Source of the DNA: Phycisphaerae bacterium
GTDB lineage: Bacteria; Planctomycetota; Phycisphaerae; SM23-33
Direction: 5' to 3'
Assembly: GCA_018335035.1 (NCBI GenBank)
Contig: JAGXKT010000005.1
Location: 1-64,000, forward strand
Length of the DNA: 64,000 nucleotides
Both the position numbers and the translations under genes were made by a program. The first letter of the stretch is position 1. Every line of letters starts with the position of its first letter. Shown here piece by piece: positions 53,767 to 62,203 of the stretch. The notes under the pieces are model-generated. The model was given only the letters and a program-made list of their open reading frames with translations. It made no database searches and had not been told where the DNA came from.

Positions 53767-55020
53767 ATGTCCGAACGCCGCCGCGTGGTCGTAACCGGTC
53801 TGGGCACGGTGAATTCGCTGGGCCACCGGGTCGCGGAGTTCTGGGAGAATCTCCTGTCCTGCAAGAGCGGGATTCGCCCGATTGCGCGATTCGACGCCAG
53901 CCCCTACGCCTCGCAGATCGGCGGGGAAGTACAGGGCTGGTCCGGCGTCCAGAGCGACCAGATCGACGCGCGCGAGAACAAGCGGATGGACCGCTTCGCG
54001 CAGTTTGCGGTCAGTTCCGCCATCGAGGCCGTCGACGATAGCGGCATCGCGTTCACCGACGCCAACCGAAACCGTTGCGGCGTGCTCGTCGGCAGCGGCA
54101 TCGGCGGGCTGGAGGAACTGGAGAACCAGCACCTGCGCCTGCTCAACAAAGGCGCTCGCTTCGTCAGTCCGTTCACCGTCCCCAAGCTGATGGTCAACGC
54201 CGCCAGCGGCAACATCTCCATCATCTGGCAGCTTCGGGGTCCCAACTCGGCGACGGCTACCGCCTGCGCCTCGGCCGGCAACGCCATCGGCGAGGCCATA
54301 CGCATCATCCAGCGCAACGAGGCGGACGTGATGATTACCGGCGGGTCCGAGGCCGCCCTGACGCCCATCGGGCTGGCGAGCTTCTGCGCGCTGAAGGGCC
54401 TGTCCACGCGAAACGACGAGCCACACACCGCCAGCCGCCCCTGGGACGCCGGACGCGACGGCTTCCTGCTCAGCGAGGGCGCCGGCATCATCGTCATCGA
54501 GGCCCTGGACCACGCCCGCCAGCGCAGCGCGGACATTTACGCTGAGTTGATCGGCTACGGCTGCAGCGGCGACGGGTATCATATCTCCGCGCCCGACCCG
54601 GACGGCGACGGCGCCGTGCTGGCAATCAACCATGCCCTCCAGGACGCTCAAGTCGCCCCCGACGAGGTCGACTACGTCAACGCACACGGAACCAGCACCG
54701 TCCTCGGCGACCTGGCCGAGACGGTCGCGATGAAAAAGTGCTTCGGCGATCACGCGTACAAGCTGGCCGTATCGTCCACGAAAAGCTCCACGGGACACCT
54801 GCTGGGCGCCTCGGCCGGCGTGGAAATCGTCGCAACGACCAAGGCACTGCACGAGGGCATCCTGCCGGCGACGCTGAACCTCAATGAGCCGGACGAGAAC
54901 TGCGACCTCGACTACGTGCCGCTGACCCCCCGCCAGACGCAGGTCTCCGTGGCATTGTCCAACAGCTTCGGCTTCGGCGGACACAACGCCTGCCTGCTGT
55001 TGCGACGCTTCACCGGCTGA
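53767..55020 (+). CDS. fabF: 3-oxoacyl-ACP synthase II
   Basis: A 417-residue elongating condensing enzyme. The catalytic Cys lies in TACASAGNAIGEA, and His residues lie in NAHGTST and SSTGHLLGASAG; the C-terminus has NSFGFGGHNACLL. The ATG at 53767 is preferred over the GTG one codon earlier because GAGG is eight bases upstream. It completes a chromosomal set plsX-fabH-fabD-fabG-acpP-fabF; fabZ and fabI are not in the window. Confidence 0.96.
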   Translation: MSERRRVVVTGLGTVNSLGHRVAEFWENLLSCKSGIRPIARFDASPYASQIGGEVQGWSGVQSDQIDARENKRMDRFAQFAVSSAIEAVDDSGIAFTDANRNRCGVLVGSGIGGLEELENQHLRLLNKGARFVSPFTVPKLMVNAASGNISIIWQLRGPNSATATACASAGNAIGEAIRIIQRNEADVMITGGSEAALTPIGLASFCALKGLSTRNDEPHTASRPWDAGRDGFLLSEGAGIIVIEALDHARQRSADIYAELIGYGCSGDGYHISAPDPDGDGAVLAINHALQDAQVAPDEVDYVNAHGTSTVLGDLAETVAMKKCFGDHAYKLAVSSTKSSTGHLLGASAGVEIVATTKALHEGILPATLNLNEPDENCDLDYVPLTPRQTQVSVALSNSFGFGGHNACLLLRRFTG

Positions 55021-55083
55021 CCGTTGCGCCCGTACGGCGCGCGGGCATCGCAACGACCGGGCGGGGGTTGCTCGAGGACGCCT

Positions 55084-55112
55084 TTGACCCCACCGTCGCC
55101 GGCCGGGATAAT
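55084..55112 (+). promoter_or_regulatory. Leaderless-type promoter of membrane-protein gene
   Basis: TTGACC (55084-55089), 17 bp, GATAAT (55107-55112), with the ATG at 55121 eight bases after the -10 and no ribosome site. Confidence 0.6.
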
Positions 55113-55120
55113 GCGTCCCC

Positions 55121-55960
55121 ATGGCGAGTCCGTTCGACCAGAACCCCGATCCGTCCGACTTGTTGCACACGGACCCGTTTCTCGACCCTGACGCGTTGGA
55201 CGAGCAGGACGGCCGCCCGCTACGGCCCATGCCGGCCGCTTCGCCGCGCGAGGCCGCCGCGTGGTTGCGGCGCCTGGCGATCGGCGCGTGGGGGTATCTC
55301 GCGTTGATGCCGGTTGTCGTGGTCGGCATGGTCGCCGAGTGGATGCTCGGCGTGGCGCACCCGGCCGCGGCGTATGGCACTCGTCCCTTCACAGCCGTTA
55401 TTGCACTCGCGGCCGCGTGGCTTCTGACGATGAACGAACCGAAGAGTCGCGGCTGGATGCGGCTGCGGCGCTGGGTCGTTCGCCTCGGGGCCATGCTCGA
55501 GCTGACGACGTGGTACCTGTACCTCGCCATCGCCGGTGCGGCACCGGTGCACCAGCAGATCAATCCCTACACGCTCGCAGCCGTCTATCTCGGCGCCAAG
55601 CTGACCGGCGGGCTGTGTCTCCTGGTGGAACTGTCTTACCTGCGTGCCCTGGCGCGACGGCTTGGTGACGTCGTGCTTCGCAAGAACTTCACCGTGCTGT
55701 TGTGGACGATCGGCATTCTAACCGCCCTGGGCTTCGGGCTGATCCATCTCTGGAATTGGCCAACGGAGGTAGCAAACATCGTCGACGCAGCGCGCGAGGC
55801 GCATTCACAACCGCATGTGCCGCCGGGCATGCGGGACATTGCCTTTCCGTTGGGTCTCATAGCGGCGCTGAGCAGCTACTTCGGCTGGCTGATGTGGCGA
55901 CTGGGTCGCCGTATGCGCGACGCGGCCGCGGCGTTGGAACCGCGCGCCGCCCGGCCGTAA
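55121..55960 (+). CDS. Polytopic membrane protein of unknown function
   Basis: A 279-residue inner-membrane protein. An acidic, Pro/Asp-rich cytoplasmic start of about 45 residues is followed by predicted helices at roughly 53-78, 85-103, 120-140, 150-172, 186-208 and 238-258. I recognise no family. It has its own promoter arranged for a leaderless message and is followed by a dispersed repeat. Confidence 0.65.
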   Translation: MASPFDQNPDPSDLLHTDPFLDPDALDEQDGRPLRPMPAASPREAAAWLRRLAIGAWGYLALMPVVVVGMVAEWMLGVAHPAAAYGTRPFTAVIALAAAWLLTMNEPKSRGWMRLRRWVVRLGAMLELTTWYLYLAIAGAAPVHQQINPYTLAAVYLGAKLTGGLCLLVELSYLRALARRLGDVVLRKNFTVLLWTIGILTALGFGLIHLWNWPTEVANIVDAAREAHSQPHVPPGMRDIAFPLGLIAALSSYFGWLMWRLGRRMRDAAAALEPRAARP

Positions 55961-55965
55961 AACCA

Positions 55966-56100
55966 TAGCGCCCGCGCCATACGCGGACGAGACGTCGAAG
56001 ACCCGTACGGCGTTGTGCTGCACGTGGGCGAGACGTCGAAGATATCGTACAACTTCGCGAGAGTCGCGCGACCGTATGACCGTACGGGCCCATGCCACGA
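55966..56100. repeat. Dispersed repeat, composite copy
   Basis: Contains two copies of a GACGAGACGTCGAAGA/GGGCGAGACGTCGAAGA unit (about 55985 and 56026) followed by CCGTATGACCGTACGGGCC, matching parts of the element at 49108-49200. A short run of GAGTCAAC-like units at 56118-56156 follows. No gene is evident in 55961-56202. Confidence 0.7.
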
Positions 56101-56190
56101 CTGGCTCATAGTCGGCGAGTCAACGAGGTGACGAGTCAACGGGGCGGCGAGTCACTGGGCTGCCGGGTCGCAACGCGGCGCCGGTCGCGG

Positions 56191-56196
56191 TATAAC
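56191..56196 (+). promoter_or_regulatory. -10 element of CCA-adding enzyme gene, leaderless-type
   Basis: TATAAC exactly six bases before the ATG at 56203; the -35 (TCGCAA at 56168-56173, 17 bp away) is weak. No Shine-Dalgarno sequence is present. Confidence 0.45.
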
Positions 56197-56202
56197 GGGC
56201 GC

Positions 56203-57426
56203 ATGGCTCGTCCCGCCACGAAACAAACCGCCCTGTGGGTGATTCGCCGCCTGCGCAAAGCGGGCTTCCAGGGCCTGCTGGCCGGCGGATGCGTCCGCGA
56301 CATGCTGCTCGGGCGGCGCAGCGCAGACTACGACGTCGCCACCGACGCCACGCCGCAGCAGGTCCGCCGTCTGTTCGACCACGTATTGCTGGTCGGGGCC
56401 AAGTTCGGCGTGGCGATGGTCCTCCATGGCGGGCGGCGGGTCGAAGTGACCACCTTCCGAAGCGATCTGTCCTACTCGGACGGGCGCCATCCGGACGGCG
56501 TGCGGTACGGCTCGCCGCGCGAGGACGCCCTGCGGCGCGATTTCACCATCAACGGCATGTTCTACGACCCCCTCGCGGAGAGCGTCATCGACCACGTCGG
56601 CGGGCGGGCCGACCTCGCCCGCCGCCTCGTGCGGACCATCGGCTCGCCCGACGAACGTTTCGACGAGGACTACCTGCGCATGCTGCGCGCCGTGCGGTTC
56701 GCCGTGCGGCTGGGCTTCCACCTGGATGACGCCACGGCCGCGGCCATCGAACGTCACGCCGCGAAAATCACCGTCATCAGCGGCGAACGCATTTTCGACG
56801 AGTTGTGCAAGATGCTCTCGGACCGCACTGCCGGCGACGCGCTGGCGATGCTGGATCGGCTTCGGCTGGCGCGGACAGTCCTGGGCGAGCTGTTCGTCGG
56901 CGAGCCGGTCTGGCCGGTCGCCGTCGCCCGCGTGCGTGCCGTGGCGCGCCGGCGGGATGCCTCCCTGGCGCTGGCGGCGCTGCTGCTCGACATGCCGCTG
57001 GCAGCCATCCGCCGCATCGCCCGTCGCTGGGGCGCGCCGAACCGCCTGCGGGGCGAGCTCTGCTGGCTGGCGGACCATCGCGGCGGCTGGCGGACAGCGG
57101 CCGAGATGCCACTGTGCGACCTCAAGCGGCTGATGTACCATGAGCGTTTCGACGATCTCCGGCGGCTGTGGCGGTTCGAGGAGCGCCGCGCGACCGGTCG
57201 GCAGACTAAGTGCCGCCGCATCGCGCGCCGCGTCAACGCCATCGGCCCCGACCGCATCGCCCCCCCGCCGCTACTGACCGGGGACGACCTCAGGCAAATG
57301 GGCATGCAACAGGGACCGCGTCTCGGACGGGTGCTCAAACGCGTCTACGACGCCCAGCTCGACGAGACCATCCACACCCGCGCCGACGCCGAACGCCTGG
57401 CCGAAACGCTGGTCGCCAAACCGTAA
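56203..57426 (+). CDS. CCA tRNA nucleotidyltransferase / poly(A) polymerase family protein
   Basis: A 407-residue class II nucleotidyltransferase. The head domain has FQGLLAGGCVRDMLLGRRSADYDVATDATPQQV, with the catalytic G-G-x-V-R-D and D-x-D carboxylates; then RRDFTINGMFYDP, RTIGSPDERFDEDYLRMLRAVRFA and the neck helix HAAKITVISGERIFDEL. In bacteria such proteins either add CCA to tRNA or polyadenylate RNA; sequence inspection does not separate these. The C-terminal body is Arg-rich. The start fits a leaderless transcript. Confidence 0.85.
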   Translation: MARPATKQTALWVIRRLRKAGFQGLLAGGCVRDMLLGRRSADYDVATDATPQQVRRLFDHVLLVGAKFGVAMVLHGGRRVEVTTFRSDLSYSDGRHPDGVRYGSPREDALRRDFTINGMFYDPLAESVIDHVGGRADLARRLVRTIGSPDERFDEDYLRMLRAVRFAVRLGFHLDDATAAAIERHAAKITVISGERIFDELCKMLSDRTAGDALAMLDRLRLARTVLGELFVGEPVWPVAVARVRAVARRRDASLALAALLLDMPLAAIRRIARRWGAPNRLRGELCWLADHRGGWRTAAEMPLCDLKRLMYHERFDDLRRLWRFEERRATGRQTKCRRIARRVNAIGPDRIAPPPLLTGDDLRQMGMQQGPRLGRVLKRVYDAQLDETIHTRADAERLAETLVAKP

Positions 57427-57443
57427 ATCGTGGGAGAACGTCC

Positions 57444-58088
57444 ATGACTGCACGCCGTCGCAACGTCATGCGGGTCGCCGCCGTAGTCGCCGTCGCAGTC
57501 GCCGTCGCAGTCGCCGTCGTGGTGTACGGCCCGCGGGCGGGTCGGCGCATGAAGCGCCCTGCCCCGCCGCGCGAGGCGGCGCCGTTGGTCGAGCCCGGCG
57601 ACCCGCCGCCGGGGCCGCTACCGGAGCTGGACGCGCCGTCCGTCCTGGTCGAGAAGCGCGCCCGCCGGCTGACCGTCTTCGACGGGGAACGGCCGGTGAA
57701 GCGCTATCGCGTCGCCCTGGGTTCGGGACGCGGCGACAAGCAGCGCGAGGGCGACGGCTGTACGCCAGAAGGGACGTTCTACATCTGCCATCATAATCCG
57801 CAGTCCAGCTACCACCTGTCGATGGGGCTGAGCTACCCGAACGCCGAGGACGCCCGCCGGGGGCTGCGCGACGAGCTGATCTCACGATCACAGCACGACG
57901 CGATCGTCTCGGCGATCCGGCGACGCACGAGGCCGCCGTGGAACACCGAACTCGGCGGGGAAATCATGATTCACGGACACGGCGCCGGGCGCGACTGGAC
58001 GGCCGGCTGCGTGGCGCTGTCCAACGCGGACGTCGAGGAACTCTACCACGCCCTGCCGGACAGTACCGAGGTGCGGATCGTACCGTGA
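57444..58088 (+). CDS. L,D-transpeptidase (YkuD family) with Val-Ala repeat anchor
   Basis: A 214-residue membrane-anchored enzyme predicted to form 3-3 peptidoglycan crosslinks or attach proteins. The YkuD domain runs from about residue 65, with the catalytic block MIHGHGAGRDWTAGCVALSN containing His and Cys. The N-terminal helix is made largely of repeated Val-Ala pairs encoded by a 12-bp tandem repeat at 57486-57521. GGGAGA precedes the ATG at 57444, 17 bases after the CCA-adding gene. With the PBP4 homolog it argues for a peptidoglycan wall. Confidence 0.85.
   Translation: MTARRRNVMRVAAVVAVAVAVAVAVVVYGPRAGRRMKRPAPPREAAPLVEPGDPPPGPLPELDAPSVLVEKRARRLTVFDGERPVKRYRVALGSGRGDKQREGDGCTPEGTFYICHHNPQSSYHLSMGLSYPNAEDARRGLRDELISRSQHDAIVSAIRRRTRPPWNTELGGEIMIHGHGAGRDWTAGCVALSNADVEELYHALPDSTEVRIVP
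57486..57521 (+). repeat. 12-bp tandem repeat encoding Val-Ala pairs
   Basis: Nearly three copies of GTCGCCGTCGCA, in frame, inside the signal-anchor helix of the L,D-transpeptidase. Confidence 0.8.
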
Positions 58089-58168
58089 TGCCGGACGAAA
58101 GCGCCTTAGGCCCTGTAGCCCGCCGAATCGGGGCCGTATACTACGCCGAGGGCAAAAGGCGGTTTACG

Positions 58169-60499
58169 ATGGACGCGCGAACGGGCACATCACGCCGAAT
58201 GCGGGCGGCTGCGGCCGTGCTGGCCGCTGTGGGCGCGGCGGCGGTCGCCGGCGCCGCCGACGGACGTGCGACCCGACCAGACGCCGCGCAGATCGATCGC
58301 GCGGTTCGGCGTGGGCTGGACTATCTCTGGTCGATCCGAACGGACGAGGGCGCCTGGCCGTCCCCCTACGCGCGCCAGCATCCCGGCGGCATTGAGGCGC
58401 TGGCGGCTTATACCGCCTTGCGAGCCGGCGAACCCGCCGACCGCCCGGAACTCGTCGCCACCTTCAAGCGGCTGATGGACGTCTGGCCGCAAACGGTCTA
58501 CGCCCGCGCGATTCGCGTGATGGTCCTGTCACGGCTGGATGCCGAGCAGGTCGGCGATACACTCCGCAAGGACGTCGCCTGGCTGGCGCAGGTTCAGCAG
58601 GACGCCGGCGGCTGGGGCTATGGACCGGGGCATGCCGTGACGCGCCAGCGCCGCGCGTGGACGGACAATTCCAACACGCAACTGGCTCTTCTGGCGTTGT
58701 CGGACGTGCCCGACCGCGCCGGGGCGGGCGCTCCCGCCTGGAAGCGGGCGCGCGCCGCGTGGCTGGCGGCGCAGAACGACGACGGCGGCTGGGGTTACAC
58801 CTCCCCGCGCAGCGCCCTGCATCTCAAGGCCAGCAGCTACGGCTCGATGACAGCCGCCGGTGTGGCGACCACGCTGTTGCTGTCGTGGCGCGCCGGACCC
58901 TCCGGCGATCCCGACGCCCGCCGGGCGGTCCAGCGGGCCGTGGCCTGGCTGGATGACCACCCGCCCGTCCACCAACCGGACGCCGACGCCCTGCTGACCC
59001 GCAACCCGGGATGGCTATGGGGCCAAGGCGATAACTGGTCGCCTTACTGGCTGTATGCCGTGACGCGCGCCGCCGACGCGGCCGGGCTGCGCACGCTGGG
59101 CGGGCGCGATTGGTACGCGGAGTTGACTCGCCGGCTCGTGGCGACCCAGCAGGACGACGGCGCGTGGCGCGGCGCCGGGCAGGAAGGCAAACCGGCTCCC
59201 GTGGCCACGTGCTTCGCCCTGCTTGCGCTGGCGCAGGCACGTCGCGGCGTGCTGCTGAACAAGATCGTAATTGTCGGCGCCGACGGTGCCGGCAACCCGC
59301 ATTGGCGCGACGCGGCCGCGATGGTCCGCTGGTGCCGCCGCGAGGCCGATCGCCCCGCCACCTGGCAGCAGATTCCCATCGGTGCCAGCGCGGATGTGCT
59401 GGCGGAGGCCCCGCTGCTATACCTCGCACCAGCGGCCGACGCGTCCCTGCCGACGTCCCTGGCCAACGCAATGGAGCACTACCTCCGCCGAGGGGGAACG
59501 GTCATCGTTGCGGCGGCCGACGGAGACGGCGATTGCCTCGATCGCACACGCACGTACGTCAAGCGGCTCTGCCCGGACTACAGCGCCAAGCCGCTGACGA
59601 CCGAGCATCCCGTTTTCACCGTGCGCTTCAAGATTGCCGAGGACCGGCGGGCGAAGGGACTGGCGCTCGGCGACGGCTGCCGCACGCGCGTGTTCGTGCT
59701 GTCACCGGGCGTCGCCGCTCAGTGGGACGCCGGCCCGTCTGCCAAGACCCGCCCCGCCTTCGAGTTGCTTGCCAATATCGTGCAATATGGCACCGGCGGC
59801 TGGCAAGCCGCCCAGAGGCGCCGCACCCGCCGCCCGAAGCCGTCACCGAAGACGATCCGCGACATCCCCATCGCCCGCGTCCGCCACGGTGGCGACTGGA
59901 AGACCAACCCCCGCGCCGTACCGCAGCTCAGCGAGACGCTCGCGCGGTCGGTCAGCGTCGCCCTGCGCGAGGTCGAACCGGGCAGTCCGGCACCCATCTG
60001 GTGGCTGACCGGCTCGACCGGGCCGGAACTGATCGCCGCCCAGCGGGGAGCGATCCAGCGGTACATCGCCAACGGCGGCACGCTGCTGGTCGACCCGACC
60101 GCGGGAGGCAAGGACTTCTTCGAGACGGCCAGGAGCGAGTTGGAGGGCATCTTCGGCGCCGGGTCGCTACAACGCATCGACCCGAGCCATCCGCTCGTCC
60201 GCGGGACCTTCGCCGGCGGGGCCGGCAGCAACCTCGCGGAGGTGCGCTACCTGCCCGCCGCGGCCGTCCGACGCGGCGGTGATGTCGGACCGCCCGAGCT
60301 GTGGGGCATCACCCGCAACGGACGCCTCGCCGTCATCCTCAGCCGCTACGGGCTCGCCTGGCCCATCGAAAACGTGGACAACCCCTGGGGCTCATGCGGA
60401 TACACCTGCGCCGGACTGATCCCGGACGATGCCCGCCGACTGGCCGCAAACGCCGTCCTCTACGCCCTGACCCAGGGCAACCTCTCCGCCGCACCCTAA
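58169..60499 (+). CDS. Exported prenyltransferase-like toroid plus duplicated DUF4159-like protein
   Basis: A 776-residue exported protein. After a signal peptide (RAAAAVLAAVGAAAVAGA), residues of about 30-355 show alpha/alpha-toroid repeats of the prenyltransferase/squalene-cyclase type with QW-like motifs (QQDAGGWGYG, QNDDGGWGY, QQDDGAWRG). No cyclase DxDD acid motif is seen, so terpene cyclisation is not implied. Two consecutive DUF4159-like (glutamine amidotransferase-fold) segments follow, around 370-560 (YLRRGGTVIVAAADGDGD) and 620-770 (YIANGGTLLVDPTAGGKDFF). Function is unknown. The ATG at 58169 has AAAAGG upstream; an ATG at 58088 gives a longer, less signal-like start. The stop is inside the transposase-flanking palindrome. 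Confidence 0.8.
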   Translation: MDARTGTSRRMRAAAAVLAAVGAAAVAGAADGRATRPDAAQIDRAVRRGLDYLWSIRTDEGAWPSPYARQHPGGIEALAAYTALRAGEPADRPELVATFKRLMDVWPQTVYARAIRVMVLSRLDAEQVGDTLRKDVAWLAQVQQDAGGWGYGPGHAVTRQRRAWTDNSNTQLALLALSDVPDRAGAGAPAWKRARAAWLAAQNDDGGWGYTSPRSALHLKASSYGSMTAAGVATTLLLSWRAGPSGDPDARRAVQRAVAWLDDHPPVHQPDADALLTRNPGWLWGQGDNWSPYWLYAVTRAADAAGLRTLGGRDWYAELTRRLVATQQDDGAWRGAGQEGKPAPVATCFALLALAQARRGVLLNKIVIVGADGAGNPHWRDAAAMVRWCRREADRPATWQQIPIGASADVLAEAPLLYLAPAADASLPTSLANAMEHYLRRGGTVIVAAADGDGDCLDRTRTYVKRLCPDYSAKPLTTEHPVFTVRFKIAEDRRAKGLALGDGCRTRVFVLSPGVAAQWDAGPSAKTRPAFELLANIVQYGTGGWQAAQRRRTRRPKPSPKTIRDIPIARVRHGGDWKTNPRAVPQLSETLARSVSVALREVEPGSPAPIWWLTGSTGPELIAAQRGAIQRYIANGGTLLVDPTAGGKDFFETARSELEGIFGAGSLQRIDPSHPLVRGTFAGGAGSNLAEVRYLPAAAVRRGGDVGPPELWGITRNGRLAVILSRYGLAWPIENVDNPWGSCGYTCAGLIPDDARRLAANAVLYALTQGNLSAAP

Positions 60500-60556
60500 A
60501 TAGGGACAGTCACCATTTTTACACTTCAAAAAAATGGTGACTGTCCCTATTTAGGG
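60494..60556. repeat. Left palindrome flanking REP-associated transposase
   Basis: A long near-perfect inverted repeat: CCCTAAATAGGGACAGTCAC on one arm and its complement on the other, with an A/T-rich centre. It contains the stop codons of both convergent genes (TAA at 60497-60499 and, on the minus strand, TAG at 60547-60549) and its T/A runs make it a likely bidirectional terminator. Confidence 0.92.
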
Positions 60557-61206
60557 CGGCCACGGGGGCGCGTACGGAGGCGACGGCCGAGGCGGGTCTC
60601 CAGCTTGCTGATGAACCTATCGCTGGCAAGCGGCCGGCCCGTCACCGTAGCGCGGCGGAGTTTGTCCGCGTCGTCGCCGTCCTGCTGCAAGGCATCGCGC
60701 CAGTCACCATCGGGCGGAAGCCGTTCTGCCCATGCGGCCAAGTCCAGCAAGCCCGTCGCATCGCTGCCGATGACATGAGCGGCCGCGCTCGACCACGGAT
60801 ACTGCCAAGCGGTGCGCACGACCTTCGCTCGAGCGGGATTACGTTCAACATACGCCACGGCCGTCCAGAAGTGCTCGTCGTCCAGGGGACACGAGTAGAA
60901 GCGATTCTGCCAGAGGTGACCACTACGCCCGTGGACTTCGTTGACGTACTGCGTATAGCGCCAGTGGGTCCGGCCGACGGCGCGAGCCAGCGCGTCGGCA
61001 TCGCCCGGCGTGGCAACGAGGTGAACGTGATTCGTCATAAGGCAGTAGGCATCGATGGCGAGACCAAAGCGCTGACACTGCACACGCAAAACGTCGAGGT
61101 ACACGCGACGATCATCATCGACAAAGAAGACGTCCTGGCGGTTGTTGCCGCGCTGCGTAACGTGATGCGGACACCCCGGAATGACCACCCTTGCGACACG
61201 TGGCAT
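60547..61206 (-). mobile_element. REP-associated tyrosine transposase (RAYT, IS200-like Y1 family)
   Basis: A 219-residue HUH/Y1 transposase-like protein. N-terminal MPRVARVVIPGCPHHVTQRGNN is diagnostic of RAYT/TnpA-REP proteins; the metal-binding HUH motif is in MTNHVHLVA and the catalytic Tyr in YVERNPARAKVV. The C-terminal tail is basic. RAYTs process single-stranded DNA at short palindromes and are thought to spread REP/REPIN sequences; many are domesticated. The start ATG at 61206 matches the family N-terminus. It is flanked by two copies of the same palindrome, one containing its stop codon, so gene plus palindromes (60494-61278) form a unit. Confidence 0.92.
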
Positions 61207-61222
61207 GTGACAAGCGTACCAG

Positions 61223-61278
61223 AAAATAGGGACAGTCACCATTTTTTGACGTGTAAAAATGGTGACTGTCCCTATTTT
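61223..61278. repeat. Right palindrome flanking REP-associated transposase
   Basis: The same AAATAGGGACAGTCACCATT arm and its complement as the left copy, with a slightly different centre (TTTTTTGACGTGTAAAAA). It lies 17 bases upstream of the transposase ATG and six bases past the ilvE stop. Confidence 0.92.
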
Positions 61279-61283
61279 CGCAG

Positions 61284-62147
61284 CTACCAATCGCCGGAGG
61301 CGATGTAGTCACGGAAGGCGGACAGCAGTTTCTGCGTCACGGGCCCGGGTTTGCCGCCGCCGATGGTGTGCCCGTCCACCTTGGTCACGGCGATGACCTC
61401 CGCGGCCGTGCCGGTCAGGAAGCACTCGTCGGCCGCGTAGAGCTGCTCGACGGTGATGTCCGCCTCGGCCAGCGGGATGCCGGCCCGGCGGGCGAGGTCC
61501 ATCACCACACCGCGCGTGATGCCCACGAGGATGCTCGCGCCCGGCGGGGGCGTGGTGACCGCCCCGTCGGAGACGATGAAGAGGTTGTCCCCGGTGCACT
61601 CGGCGACGGTACCGGCCTCGTTGAGCATGATGGCCTCGGCGACGCCGGCGTCGATCGCCTCGATCTTGGCGAGGATGTTGTTGAGGTAATTCAGCGACTT
61701 GACGACCGAGGGAATCACCCGCCCCGAACGCCGGACCGTCTTGGCGATGATGACGGCCATGCCGTCGCGGTACATCTCGTCGGGGTACAGGGCGATCTGG
61801 TCGGCGATGATGAACGTATTCGGCTCGGCGCACTTGAACGGGTGCAGCCCGAGCGTGCCCGCTCCGCGGGTAACGACCAGGCGGATGTACCCGCCGGCGT
61901 CGATGCCGTTGGCCGCGAGCGTCTCGACCATCGCGTCGGTCAGTTCCTGCTTGGTGTAGGGGATCGCCAGGCGAAGATGCCGGGCCGAGTCGTAGAGCCG
62001 GTCGACGTGGGCCTGGCACTGAAAGACGCGCCCGTTGTACACACGGATGCCCTCGAAGACGCCGTCGCCGTACAGCAGACCGTGATCCCAGACGCCGACC
62101 CTGGCGTCGTCCGCATCGACAAGCTGACCGTTGAACCAGACTTTCAT
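61284..62147 (-). CDS. ilvE: Branched-chain amino acid aminotransferase
   Basis: A 287-residue PLP-dependent fold-type IV aminotransferase for Leu, Ile and Val. Motifs: GLLYGDGVFEGIRVYNG, the PLP-binding Lys in SVVKSLNYLNNILAK, EAIMLNEAGTVAECTGDNLFIV and LTGTAAEVIAVTKVDG. It could also be a D-amino-acid or aminodeoxychorismate-lyase-type relative, but VKSLNYLNN favours IlvE. GAGGA lies six bases before the ATG at 62147, and a TTGTCC-17-TATGAT promoter precedes it. Confidence 0.92.
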   Translation of the reverse strand: MKVWFNGQLVDADDARVGVWDHGLLYGDGVFEGIRVYNGRVFQCQAHVDRLYDSARHLRLAIPYTKQELTDAMVETLAANGIDAGGYIRLVVTRGAGTLGLHPFKCAEPNTFIIADQIALYPDEMYRDGMAVIIAKTVRRSGRVIPSVVKSLNYLNNILAKIEAIDAGVAEAIMLNEAGTVAECTGDNLFIVSDGAVTTPPPGASILVGITRGVVMDLARRAGIPLAEADITVEQLYAADECFLTGTAAEVIAVTKVDGHTIGGGKPGPVTQKLLSAFRDYIASGDW

Positions 62148-62174
62148 GGGAGTCCTCGCCTCGCGTCGCGCCTC

Positions 62175-62203
62175 ATCATACGTCGGGCCGCCCGGTCGGA
62201 CAA
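62175..62203 (-). promoter_or_regulatory. Promoter of ilvE
   Basis: On the minus strand, TTGTCC (62198-62203), 17 bp, TATGAT (62175-62180), about 27 bases before the ATG at 62147. Confidence 0.6.

Noticed and set aside
53473-55563. Open frame of about 696 codons antisense to acpP-fabF
   Set aside because: Covers two conserved fatty-acid genes on the other strand; low-complexity product.
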